The position numbers were made by a program, and so were the translations under genes. DNA of 64,000 nt, taken from Brachyspira hampsonii (lineage in GTDB: Bacteria > Spirochaetota > Brachyspiria > Brachyspirales > Brachyspiraceae). The first letter of the stretch is position 1. Each line of letters opens with the position of its first letter. Below the pieces are notes generated by a model. It ran no database searches, was not told the DNA's origin, and saw only the letters and a list, made by a program, of their open reading frames with translations. The stretch lies in NCBI RefSeq assembly GCF_001746205.1, contig NZ_MDCO01000009.1, forward strand, positions 1 through 64,000, read 5' to 3'. Shown one piece after another: positions 35,576-44,287 of this stretch.

Positions 35576-36469
35576 ATGGATATAAAATCTTTAAAATATT
35601 TTTTAACTTCGGCCAGAGAGGGAAGCATTACAAAAGCTGCTAATTATCTCAATCTTACTCAGCCAAATCTATCAAGACAAATAAATAATTTAGAAAAAGA
35701 AATAGGAAAAAAACTTTTTATAAGAAGCAATTACAGTATAAAACTTACATCTGACGGAATACTTTTAAAGAAGAGGGCTGAAGAAATAATTGATTTAATG
35801 GAAAAAACTAAAATGGAGTTTAAGTCTTCTGAAGATATAATAGCAGGAGACATTTATATAGGAAGCGGAGAAACCTATTATATGCATATCATAGCTAATA
35901 TAATAAAAGATATAAGAGAATTGTATCCAAACATAATATATCATATTCATAGCGGAATATATTCTGATATTACAGAAAAATTAGACAGAGGACTTGCTGA
36001 TTTTGGGTTATTGATAGGAAGTTTTGATGAAACTAAATACGATTATATAAAAATACCTCATAAAGAATCATACGGTTTATTAATGAAAAAAGATTCGCAT
36101 CTCTCAAAAAAGAAGTTTATAACTAAAGAGGATTTATTAAATATTCCAATAATATGCCCTAAAAGATTTTTTAGGAATAAGTCAAAAAGTAATAAATTTT
36201 ATGAGTGGATTGGTGAAGATATTGATAAATTAAATATAGTTTTAACTTATAACCTTATTTATAATGCTGCTATTATGGTTGAAGAGGGTATAGGATATGC
36301 TATTACTATGGATAAGCTTATAAATACTATAAGTGAAAGTGATTTATGCTTTATACCTCTTAAGCCAAAATTGTATGTAGAATCAAGTATAATATGGAAG
36401 AAAAATCAAGTATTTTCAAAAGCCTCAAAGATCTTTTTAGAAGAATTAAAAAATAAGTTACGATGTTAA
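35576..36469 (+). CDS. LysR-family transcriptional regulator
   Basis: A 297-residue LTTR. ATG 35576 (MDIKSLKYFLTSAREGSITKAA) is preferred to TTG 35561 because it gives the canonical N-terminus. The helix-turn-helix covers SITKAANYLNLTQPNLSRQINNLEKEIGKKLFIR (about 18-50), followed by the linker helix and a periplasmic-binding-like effector domain (IYIGSGETYYMHIIANIIKDI to the end). It is divergent from the MerR gene across 155 bases. Effector and targets unknown; the redox island or the MATE gene are candidates by position. Confidence 0.9.
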   Translation: MDIKSLKYFLTSAREGSITKAANYLNLTQPNLSRQINNLEKEIGKKLFIRSNYSIKLTSDGILLKKRAEEIIDLMEKTKMEFKSSEDIIAGDIYIGSGETYYMHIIANIIKDIRELYPNIIYHIHSGIYSDITEKLDRGLADFGLLIGSFDETKYDYIKIPHKESYGLLMKKDSHLSKKKFITKEDLLNIPIICPKRFFRNKSKSNKFYEWIGEDIDKLNIVLTYNLIYNAAIMVEEGIGYAITMDKLINTISESDLCFIPLKPKLYVESSIIWKKNQVFSKASKIFLEELKNKLRC

Positions 36470-36734
36470 TAATACTTACTTTAAGAAAATTAGATTACAA
36501 AATTAGTTATTGTATTATTTAATTTTTTATATGCCAAGCCTAAGTTTAATAATATTTAATTACTTTAGTTTTAAAAGATATTTATCATTTATATATATTT
36601 TTTATTTACTTACAAATTGCATTCTGATTTTAATATTATGTTAACTATCATTTTAATGTATGATTATTATAATTAATTATTTTATCATAATATATTTTAA
36701 ATTAACTTTTTTATAAAAAACTATCAAAAATCAT

Positions 36735-36765
36735 TTGACATTGGAGTGTACTCTAATGCTATAAT
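36735..36765 (+). promoter_or_regulatory. Third MerR-type promoter, in front of a gene remnant
   Basis: TTGACA (36735-36740), 19-base spacer with the dyad TTGGAGTGTACTCTAA, and TATAAT (36760-36765). Its architecture and sequence match the two island promoters, here on the plus strand. Confidence 0.88.
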
Positions 36766-36803
36766 CTTGCAAAATTAATGAAAGAAATGAGGTGTTATAA
36801 AAA

Positions 36804-36875
36804 ATGAGTAAAAGAGTATTAATAATATTAGCTGCTCCAAGAAAATTAGGAAATTCTAATGCATTATGCTGTTAA
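36804..36875 (+). pseudogene. Truncated NAD(P)H/FMN reductase-like gene start
   Basis: ATG 36804, with a GAGGTG ribosome site, opens MSKRVLIILAAPRKLGNSNALCC and then stops. This is the first strand and phosphate loop (G-N-S-N) of an iron-sulphur flavoprotein or NADPH-dependent FMN reductase, and the rest of the gene is missing. Further down (36966-37010) another short phrase MQEAYEIELNVLLSN may be a leftover. The 579-base gap 36470-37048 otherwise holds only this remnant and its intact promoter, so it appears to be a deleted member of the MerR regulon. Confidence 0.7.
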
Positions 36876-37048
36876 TTTTTAATACTAAATATTTATAAAT
36901 TAAAATGATGTTTTTAGAGTATTTTAGATTGTTTGGAATAAAGTAGAAATTAAAGATAAAAAATTATGCAGGAAGCATACGAGATAGAATTAAATGTTTT
37001 ATTATCTAATTAGAAAAATAATTAAATAAATTTTTTGAGGACTGTAAA

Positions 37049-38422
37049 ATGAGCGAAATAATTTATTCTGATTTTAATAGTAATATGAAAACTAATAATA
37101 TGTTTTCTAATAAATATCTTATAAAATTATTTGTTCCTCTTATTATAGAGGTATTTTTAGAATATCTAGTTGGGCTTATAGATTCTTTGATGGTTGCTAG
37201 TGTAGGGGAATCTGCTGTATCTGCTGTATTTTTGGTTGATTTTGTAATAGCATTTCTTATAAGCATATTTGCTGCTATTGCTTCGGGAGGTGCTGTTGCC
37301 AGCGGGCAATATATAGGTGCCAAAAATATAGAAAAAGCAGATGATTCTATTAATCAGCTTATAAGGTTTTTATTATTATTTTCTATAGCTTTAACATTAA
37401 TCATATATTTGTTTAAAGATTCTTTATTTGGAGCATTGTTCGGAAGTATTACAAATGAAGTTAGAAATGAGGCAAATATTTATATGCTGATAGTTGCAGC
37501 TTCAATACCATTTTTGGCTATTTATAATGGCGGAGCTTCTATGTTTAGAACTATAGGAAATTCAAAAATATCAATGAAAATTATGATATCTATGAATATA
37601 TTAAATGTTATAGGAAATGCTGTTTTAATTTATGTATTTAAAATGGGTATAGCAGGAGCTGCAATATCTACATTGATTAGCAGAATAGGTTCAGCATTAA
37701 TAATTATAATTTTGGGATTAAATAAAAATAATCTTATATATATAAAAAATAAGATCATGTATAAAATGGATATTCAAACTATAAAAAGGATATTATCTGT
37801 AGGAATACCTTATGGTATAGAAAACGGAATGTTTTATTTGGGAAGATTATTGATACTTAGTTTAATATCTACATTTGGTACAGCATCAATAGCTGCAAAT
37901 TCTGTTTCTACGCTTATAGCTAGTTTAGAGGTTCTTCCGGGTATGGCTATAGGATTGGGACTCACAACTGTTATATCCCAATGTGTAGGTGCCGGCGATT
38001 ATAATCAAACTAAATATTATACTAAAAAAATAATAGCCATTATTTATGTATCTCAAACTATAACTAGTGCTGTTATGCTTTCAATTTTGCCTATAATACT
38101 TAATATGTATCATTTATCTGCTGAGGCTTCAGGATATACTTATAAATTATCATGGTATCATGCTATTATGATGATTATATGGCCATTAGGATACTCTTTG
38201 CCTGTGGTATTTAGAGCTTCAGGAGATGCTAAGTTTCCTATGATAGTGGCTTCTGTTTCGATGGTGTTATGCCGAATAGTGTTGGCTTATGTATTTGCAT
38301 TATATTTTAAAATGGGCATGGTTGGTACTTGGATAGCAATGTTCTTTGATTGGATAGTAAAGGCTACAATATTTACATTAAGATATTTAAGCGGCAAATG
38401 GATAAAGTTTCAATATAATTGA
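37049..38422 (+). CDS. MATE-family multidrug/cation antiporter
   Basis: A 457-residue inner-membrane transporter of the MOP superfamily with about 12 helices in two related halves. Family marks are LIKLFVPLIIEVFLEYLVGLIDSLMVASVG at the start, AIASGGAVASGQYIGAKN, and in the second half ILSVGIPYGIENGMFYLGRLLILSLIS and VISQCVGAGDYNQ. Such proteins export drugs or metabolites with Na+ or H+ exchange. A GAGG ribosome site lies 9 bases before ATG 37049. Transcription could come from the MerR-type promoter 280 bases upstream, which would place it in the same stress regulon; that is an inference. Confidence 0.92.
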   Translation: MSEIIYSDFNSNMKTNNMFSNKYLIKLFVPLIIEVFLEYLVGLIDSLMVASVGESAVSAVFLVDFVIAFLISIFAAIASGGAVASGQYIGAKNIEKADDSINQLIRFLLLFSIALTLIIYLFKDSLFGALFGSITNEVRNEANIYMLIVAASIPFLAIYNGGASMFRTIGNSKISMKIMISMNILNVIGNAVLIYVFKMGIAGAAISTLISRIGSALIIIILGLNKNNLIYIKNKIMYKMDIQTIKRILSVGIPYGIENGMFYLGRLLILSLISTFGTASIAANSVSTLIASLEVLPGMAIGLGLTTVISQCVGAGDYNQTKYYTKKIIAIIYVSQTITSAVMLSILPIILNMYHLSAEASGYTYKLSWYHAIMMIIWPLGYSLPVVFRASGDAKFPMIVASVSMVLCRIVLAYVFALYFKMGMVGTWIAMFFDWIVKATIFTLRYLSGKWIKFQYN

Positions 38423-38505
38423 TTTAAAACTGAAGATATTATATACATACATGCAGTTAAAAAACTTTATATAAAACATATTTAATACTAAAGTTACTAA
38501 AAAAA

Positions 38506-41500
38506 TTATTTTAATTTTATAAGCTTCAAATCTACAGCTATCATAAACACGCAAGGTAAAAATATCAATGTTATTAATGTTGAGAATATAAGCCCATAAG
38601 CTAAACTCATAACTATAGGTACTATCAAATCAGCATCTCCTCCTATGCCGTAAACTGTTGGCATTAATCCTCCAACTGTAGTTACTGTGGTTAAAAATAT
38701 AGGAAGAAGTCTTTGAGTAGCTCCTTCTACTATTGAGTCGAATGCGAATTTTTTTGGATTGCTTAATGCTTCTGCATCAGTTTTTCTAGATTCTATTATT
38801 TTGTTTATCAAGTCTATCATTATGATGCCGTCATTAACAAGTACACCGCATAACCCTACAATACCTATAAAACCTATAAATGACATAGGCATGCCATGAA
38901 GATAAAATGCTATGAATACTCCTGTTAATGTAAATGGTATTAAAAACATTATCATAAGAGGCTGAGCAAATTTTTTGAATTGAAGTAATAATATTAAGTA
39001 TATTAAAACTATTGCTATAAATAATGTAACTGCAAGTCCGTCTAAAGCTCCTACCGTCTGATCTGCCTCTCCTCCGAAACCTATTATAACACCGGGATAT
39101 CTTTGACTTATATCTTTAAATTTATTCTGTATTGCAAACATTACTTGTATAGATGTGTTTTGTCCCTGAACTAGATCTGCATTGATAGTAATGCATCTTT
39201 GTCCGTTATAATGCCTAATAGAAGATACTCCGTTTGTTTCAGTTATACTTGCAACATTTTTTAAATATAGAAGTCTGTTATAAGTGTTTGGTATTACAAG
39301 ATTATTAAGTACATTCGTATCATATATATAATCTCTGTCAAGCTGAACTCTGAAGTCTAATTTATAATCAAGTTCCTGTATTGAAGTTGCAACTGCACCG
39401 CTGTATGCAGTTCTAAGTTCATTTGCCACATTAGCGACATTCATTCCTAATTGTGCTATCTCATCATAATCAAATAATACTCTTAATTCATTTTTTCCAG
39501 ATTTATCATCATCGTAATAGTTTATGACTCCATTAAGACTAAGCAAATATGCTTTTACCTCATCTCTTACTTTTCTAGTCTGATTTAAATCATTTCCAAC
39601 TATTTTTATATCTACTGCTTTTCCCGGATCCATTGGAAGTTTAACTGATACCATCAAAGCATCTAATTCTTCTCTTAAACTTGTTTTTTCTAATTCTCTA
39701 TTTATATCGTCCATTATATCATAAGCCGTTTTTTTTCTTTCTGTAGATGGTATAAGATAAACTGTAATGCCTGCCAGATTTGCCGATTCTTCTGAAATAT
39801 CAACTATATTTTGATTAACTTGTTTTCCAACAATGCTATTAACTGCTATTAAGTTTTCAGCATCAACAGACTTATATATGACATTTTCTATTTGCTCAAC
39901 ATACTTAATAGTGTTCTTTATAGAGTTTCCTATTCCTGAGTCAATATTTATCATTATGCTGTCAGAGCTTGTATCATATATAAGTATAAATTTCTGCAAA
40001 CTATCTTTAGCTAAAAAGAATGAAAATATTAAAAGAACTATAAAAAATAAAACTACCAAGTATCTGAATTTTAATAAAATTTTTAATGCTTTATTAAAAG
40101 GGTTTTTCATAGCATTGAATAATTTTTCTTTATCAAAATCCAGAGGATTTTTTATTTTTTTGAAGAGTTTAAAGTTTTTTTTAGTTTTATCTTGCAGATT
40201 ATTAGGAAGCAAAAATATAGCCTGAAATAAACTAGCAATTAATGCCACCATAACAACTTTAGGAAAAGGTGCTATGAGTTTGCCTACAACATCTTTAGTA
40301 AGAAGCATAGGCATAAAAGCTACAACAGTAGTCATAGTGGCAACCATTATAGGGCTTACTACATCTTTTACCGCTTCAACTGTTCCTTCTAGTCCTGTCT
40401 TCCCAGCCTTTTGAAAATCGTATATGTTTTCGCATACCACTATACTATTATCAACAACCATTCCTATAACAGTAATTATTCCTGCTAGTGATATAATATT
40501 GAATGTTAAATCAGAAAAATGTATGTATGAGAAAGTGATAAATATTACGACTATCATTCCTATGCTTGTAAATAATGCACTTTTGAAATCTAAGAATATT
40601 AAAAGAACTATTAATATTATAATGAAACCGAATATTAAATTGCTAGTTGCTACATTTGTAAGAGCTAATACCATTCTTGAAGTTTCACCCATAGTTGTAA
40701 CTTCTACATTTTCAGGTATTAAATGCTGATTATTTTTTAGAAAATTATTAATGTTTTCTGTAGTTTTTACTATGTCAGCATTCTCTTTTTTTTGTATGCT
40801 TAATGAATATCCTTCTACGCTGTTTATTCTTACATATATAGATTTTTCTACAAAACCGCTGTTTACCTTTGCTAAATCCTGTATCCTTACTCTCTGACCA
40901 TTAAAAGTAGATCTTACCACAACATTAGTAGCCTCTGAAGGATTTTCAAATTGTCCCATTGTTACTATTGTTTTTTCTTCCTCATTTTCTTCTAAATCCA
41001 TATAAATAGGCTTTTTTAAATCTCCGCTTGTAGCCCTTATATTTCTTGCAGAAAGCGAGTTTACTATATCTGTAAGAGAAATGTAATATTCCTGCAGTTT
41101 TTTAGGATCAGCAAGTATCTTTACTTCAGGATCCGTTCTTCCCTGAACTGTTATATCAGCAACCCCGTCAACATATTTTAATTGTCTTTCTAATTCCTTA
41201 CTGAAATCGTATAAAACTTTTTCATCTCCTTCAAATCCTTTTTTAAAATGCACTCCTATTTTGTAAATAGATGTAAGTTTTGGATTTATATCAGTTATTT
41301 CTATAGTTTCAACTTCTTCTGCCATATCTGGAACACTTTGCATTTTTCTGAATATATCATCTTTAGCTTTGCTTGTATCTATTTCCATATCTAACTGCAC
41401 GAATATAATAGCTGCATTTTCAGTTATTATTGAAGTATACTCATCTATTCCGGATATAGTTCTTAATTGATCCTCTATTTGTATGACAGCATTTTGTTCT

Positions 41501-41685
41501 ACATCTAAAGGAGAGGCACCGGGGTATACTACTTGCAAAATCATTAATTCTAAATCAGTTGATGGGAAGGATTCTTTATATATGTTATAGTATGAATATA
41601 GACCTATCATAATAGAGATGAATATTATGATATTTACAAGCATTCTGTTATTAGCAAAAAAGTATATTAGATTTTTCATTATCAT
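38506..41685 (-). CDS. RND-family efflux transporter (AcrB/MMPL-type inner-membrane pump)
   Basis: A 1059-residue inner-membrane proton-driven pump with the full RND layout: first helix (about 10-30), a large periplasmic loop with the porter domain (VEQNAVIQIEDQLRTISGIDEY), helices 2-6 with the proton-relay segment IGMVVDNSIVVCENIYDF, a second periplasmic loop, and the C-terminal helices with GLCGVLVNDGIIMIDL. ATG 41685 has AGGA 5 bases upstream. No membrane-fusion or outer-membrane channel gene is adjacent, unlike most operons. It is divergent from a TetR gene, its probable repressor. Substrate unknown. Confidence 0.92.
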   Translation of the reverse strand: MIMKNLIYFFANNRMLVNIIIFISIMIGLYSYYNIYKESFPSTDLELMILQVVYPGASPLDVEQNAVIQIEDQLRTISGIDEYTSIITENAAIIFVQLDMEIDTSKAKDDIFRKMQSVPDMAEEVETIEITDINPKLTSIYKIGVHFKKGFEGDEKVLYDFSKELERQLKYVDGVADITVQGRTDPEVKILADPKKLQEYYISLTDIVNSLSARNIRATSGDLKKPIYMDLEENEEEKTIVTMGQFENPSEATNVVVRSTFNGQRVRIQDLAKVNSGFVEKSIYVRINSVEGYSLSIQKKENADIVKTTENINNFLKNNQHLIPENVEVTTMGETSRMVLALTNVATSNLIFGFIIILIVLLIFLDFKSALFTSIGMIVVIFITFSYIHFSDLTFNIISLAGIITVIGMVVDNSIVVCENIYDFQKAGKTGLEGTVEAVKDVVSPIMVATMTTVVAFMPMLLTKDVVGKLIAPFPKVVMVALIASLFQAIFLLPNNLQDKTKKNFKLFKKIKNPLDFDKEKLFNAMKNPFNKALKILLKFRYLVVLFFIVLLIFSFFLAKDSLQKFILIYDTSSDSIMINIDSGIGNSIKNTIKYVEQIENVIYKSVDAENLIAVNSIVGKQVNQNIVDISEESANLAGITVYLIPSTERKKTAYDIMDDINRELEKTSLREELDALMVSVKLPMDPGKAVDIKIVGNDLNQTRKVRDEVKAYLLSLNGVINYYDDDKSGKNELRVLFDYDEIAQLGMNVANVANELRTAYSGAVATSIQELDYKLDFRVQLDRDYIYDTNVLNNLVIPNTYNRLLYLKNVASITETNGVSSIRHYNGQRCITINADLVQGQNTSIQVMFAIQNKFKDISQRYPGVIIGFGGEADQTVGALDGLAVTLFIAIVLIYLILLLQFKKFAQPLMIMFLIPFTLTGVFIAFYLHGMPMSFIGFIGIVGLCGVLVNDGIIMIDLINKIIESRKTDAEALSNPKKFAFDSIVEGATQRLLPIFLTTVTTVGGLMPTVYGIGGDADLIVPIVMSLAYGLIFSTLITLIFLPCVFMIAVDLKLIKLK

Positions 41686-41798
41686 ATGATTCCTGTTATA
41701 TATTATACTCTATAGTATATAAAATTTTATTATGAATTTATACTTTTATAGAAAAAATTACTAAATAAATAATATTAATGATAAATATATTTTAGATT

Positions 41799-41816
41799 TA
41801 GTCTTAAATAAGACTA
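41799..41816. promoter_or_regulatory. Candidate TetR operator between the pump and its regulator
   Basis: TAGTCTTAAATAAGACTA is a perfect 18-base palindrome (8-2-8) in the 300-base divergent gap. It lies 114 bases from the pump start and 170 from the TetR start. The size suits a TetR dimer. Other parts of the gap are AT-rich without further structure. Confidence 0.65.
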
Positions 41817-41905
41817 TTTTTATAGACATAAATATCATATTGTTGTTTATTATAAAATTAATTTACATTTTTTATTAAAATATTTGTAATTATAAATATA
41901 AATAG

Positions 41906-41933
41906 TTTACATTTTATTATATTATAATATAAT
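41906..41933 (+). promoter_or_regulatory. Promoter of the TetR gene
   Basis: TTTACA (41906-41911), a 16-base spacer and TATAAT (41928-41933), 53 bases before the ATG. Confidence 0.65.
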
Positions 41934-41985
41934 ATACGAAGGTCTATTAATATTTTTTAATTTACCAAAATCTAGGACATTTTAT

Positions 41986-42573
41986 ATGAAAAGCAGTTCA
42001 AATAAAAATAATGCCAGAGTAAAAAAAACAAAGAAATTGCTTGAAGATTCTCTTGGTATTTTATTGGAAGAAAAACCTTTTGAGGATATAAGAGTAATTG
42101 ATATTTGTGCTAAAGCTAATATGCATAGAAGCACTTTTTATACTTATTATAATGATAAATATGAGTTATTAAAATCTAAATTAGATGAATATGAGGCAAA
42201 ATTTTTAGAAGATTTGAAAAGATATAAGATAGAAAATAAATTAAAAGATTCTCATGTAGATATAATGGAAAAAATACTTCAGTATTTTTATTTAAATAGG
42301 AAATATTTGAAAATAATATTTCAGAATAATAAAGATGGAAGTGTTGCAAACATTTTAAGAGAATATTTAGCTTCTTATGTAATAGAAGGCATAAAAGATT
42401 TTAAGACTATTCGCCCTAATAAAGAGAATGTTATAAGGGTTATGGTTAGTTTTTATTCTGGCGCATTCATATCAGTTCTTACAGATTGGATACTTAATGA
42501 TTGTTTTATATCTGTAGAAGAATTGGCTTCTTATATATCCGATATTATTATGCAAAGAGTTTTTTCTGAATAA
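41986..42573 (+). CDS. TetR/AcrR-family transcriptional regulator
   Basis: A 195-residue regulator. The N-terminal TetR helix-turn-helix is clear (RVKKTKKLLEDSLGILLEEKPFEDIRVIDICAKANMHRSTFYTYYNDKYELL, about 10-60), followed by a helical ligand domain without recognisable specificity (AcrR-like, with FYSGAFISVLTDWIL near the end). It is divergent from the RND pump, the standard arrangement for local repression, and a perfect palindrome lies between them. AGGA lies 8 bases before ATG 41986. Confidence 0.9.
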   Translation: MKSSSNKNNARVKKTKKLLEDSLGILLEEKPFEDIRVIDICAKANMHRSTFYTYYNDKYELLKSKLDEYEAKFLEDLKRYKIENKLKDSHVDIMEKILQYFYLNRKYLKIIFQNNKDGSVANILREYLASYVIEGIKDFKTIRPNKENVIRVMVSFYSGAFISVLTDWILNDCFISVEELASYISDIIMQRVFSE

Positions 42574-42686
42574 AATTATTTTTATAGCCAATTTTTTTTA
42601 TTCTTAATTACATATTTCCGATAATATATGAAAAACATTTTTTACATTTGTATTTTTTATTTGATTTATATAGTAGGAGAAAAAAT

Positions 42687-43217
42687 ATGAAGAAAATAAT
42701 TTTGTTTGTATCTTTATTTGTTTTTTCATTTAATTTTTTAAATGCACAAAACATAACAAAAGAAAGCGATTATTCTAAAAATTGGGCTAGTTTTATTTTT
42801 AGAAAAACTATAGATATGAAAGGTGCTTTATATGAAGGAAGACCGGGCGGAGATTTAGAATTAGTTTCAGGAAGATCGCCTCTTTTTCTTGTAAAAATTT
42901 ATAAATTTATGGGGGCAAGATCAGATCAGCATGCTTATTATACCCATCAGGTGCCTATATCTATGTTTTATGATAATGCCCCAGCTCTAGGTCTTAATTT
43001 GGTTGAAGGCTATTCCATAGAAGGCGGAAAAATAATGAGATATTCAAAATATATAAAAAGCTATCAAGGTAAATTAGATTCTTGGAAAAAAGCCAACTCT
43101 ACTTTTACAAATGAGAGATGGGTAGCAAATACTGATGCAGATTGGAGTTCTTATCCTGTACCTCAGCCGGAAGATGTTAACTGGGCTGACGGAGAGTATG
43201 CAGGAGAGTTATATTAA
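42687..43217 (+). CDS. Exported protein of unknown function, tandem paralogue
   Basis: A 176-residue secreted protein. ATG 42687 follows an AGGAGA site and gives a clean signal peptide (KKIILFVSLFVFSFNFLNA, then QNITKES). An in-frame ATG at 42648 would add residues that block this. The C-terminal third, LDSWKKANSTFTNERWVANT then DWSSYPVPQPEDVNW, matches the next gene position by position (W-K-N--F----WVA----W---P-PQ--D-NW). No known domain recognised. Role unknown. Confidence 0.65.
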   Translation: MKKIILFVSLFVFSFNFLNAQNITKESDYSKNWASFIFRKTIDMKGALYEGRPGGDLELVSGRSPLFLVKIYKFMGARSDQHAYYTHQVPISMFYDNAPALGLNLVEGYSIEGGKIMRYSKYIKSYQGKLDSWKKANSTFTNERWVANTDADWSSYPVPQPEDVNWADGEYAGELY

Positions 43218-43226
43218 AAAAATATA

Positions 43227-43745
43227 ATGTCATATATTTATATTATATTAGTTATATTATTGGTATTGACTGTTTTATTTTTTATTAATAATAAAGCCGT
43301 TATTTCTTATGATAATGCATGGATTAAGTTAGTAAAAAAAAGAGTAGTAAAGGAAGCAGATAGATATTACAGTTTTAACGAAGACGGTGTACTCACTATA
43401 AATAAAAAGAAGATACTAAATTTTATTCATGCAAAACATGAAAATATGGCAGTTTACAGCAATACAGATTATTTAAATAAATTTATGCTTGTTTTTTCTG
43501 GATATCCTTCCATAAAGGTAACCTTTATGGAAGGATATATAGTTGAAAATAATAAATTATATTATACTTATGCCTATAAATCATCTTATTATACCAAACT
43601 CAATAAATGGATGAAATCTAATGGAGTTTTTGAAGATAAAGAAAATTGGGTTGCCAAAAAAAATGTTAAATGGAATACTTTTCCTTGTCCTCAATCATCG
43701 GATATAAATTGGGAAAAAAAAGCTATGATAGGAATTTTATCATAA
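43227..43745 (+). CDS. Membrane-anchored paralogue of the preceding exported protein
   Basis: A 172-residue protein with one N-terminal transmembrane segment (YIYIILVILLVLTVLFFINN), so it is anchored rather than secreted. The C-terminus LNKWMKSNGVFEDKENWVAK then KWNTFPCPQSSDINW repeats the plan of the upstream gene. Only 9 bases separate the genes and there is little ribosome site, so translation is probably coupled. The pair looks like a duplicated, differently located two-protein unit of unknown function. Confidence 0.65.
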   Translation: MSYIYIILVILLVLTVLFFINNKAVISYDNAWIKLVKKRVVKEADRYYSFNEDGVLTINKKKILNFIHAKHENMAVYSNTDYLNKFMLVFSGYPSIKVTFMEGYIVENNKLYYTYAYKSSYYTKLNKWMKSNGVFEDKENWVAKKNVKWNTFPCPQSSDINWEKKAMIGILS

Positions 43746-43869
43746 AGAATCAATTTTTTTTAAATATATATTACAATTCTATCAATACCTTGTTATATAT
43801 GTAAGTATATTGAATATTTTTTTTTATTTGTTATACTTGTAAAATCAATTATTATTCAAGGAGAATTAT

Positions 43870-44202
43870 ATGAGTTTAAATATAGAAGATAAAGGAAAAG
43901 TTAAAGTTGTAAGTTTAGTTGGTAAATTAGATGTTAATTTATCTGTATCTATTGAAGCTGAGTTGGAGCAATTAGTAGAGTCAGGTTCTATTAATTTGAT
44001 ATTAGAACTATCAGGAATTGAATATTTAAGCTCAAGCGGAATAAGAGTATTTATTTCTATAATGAGAAAAATTAAAGATAAAAATGGAAGATTGGTATTA
44101 GCTTGTGTTCCAGATATAATCAAAAAAATATTAAAAACAGTAGAGTTAGAGGATCTATTTGAAGTATATGAAAATGTAGATGATGCAGTAGCTTCATTTT
44201 AA
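43870..44202 (+). CDS. STAS-domain anti-sigma factor antagonist
   Basis: A 110-residue single STAS domain of the SpoIIAA/RsbV type. The key loop IEYLSSSGIRVFISIM contains the phosphorylatable serine preceding G-I-R; the usual Asp before it is Ser here, as in several phosphatase-linked members. Such proteins bind an anti-sigma kinase and so release a sigma factor, or act as adaptor in a partner-switch. No kinase or phosphatase partner is nearby. AAGGAG lies 7 bases before ATG 43870. Confidence 0.9.
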   Translation: MSLNIEDKGKVKVVSLVGKLDVNLSVSIEAELEQLVESGSINLILELSGIEYLSSSGIRVFISIMRKIKDKNGRLVLACVPDIIKKILKTVELEDLFEVYENVDDAVASF

Positions 44203-44211
44203 TATTTTATA

Positions 44212-44239
44212 TTGATTTTATTTGTTTTTTTTGTATAAT
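44212..44239 (+). promoter_or_regulatory. Promoter of the giant lipoprotein gene
   Basis: TTGATT (44212-44217), a 16-base spacer and TATAAT (44234-44239), 48 bases before ATG 44288. Confidence 0.7.
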
Positions 44240-44287
44240 AATTTAATATGTTATTAGTTTTATAATAAATTATTATATTGGCAGAGT

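Noticed and set aside
39833-40729. Plus-strand frames of 100-130 codons inside the RND pump gene
   Set aside because: They lie opposite conserved transmembrane and porter segments of the pump and have no start signals of their own.
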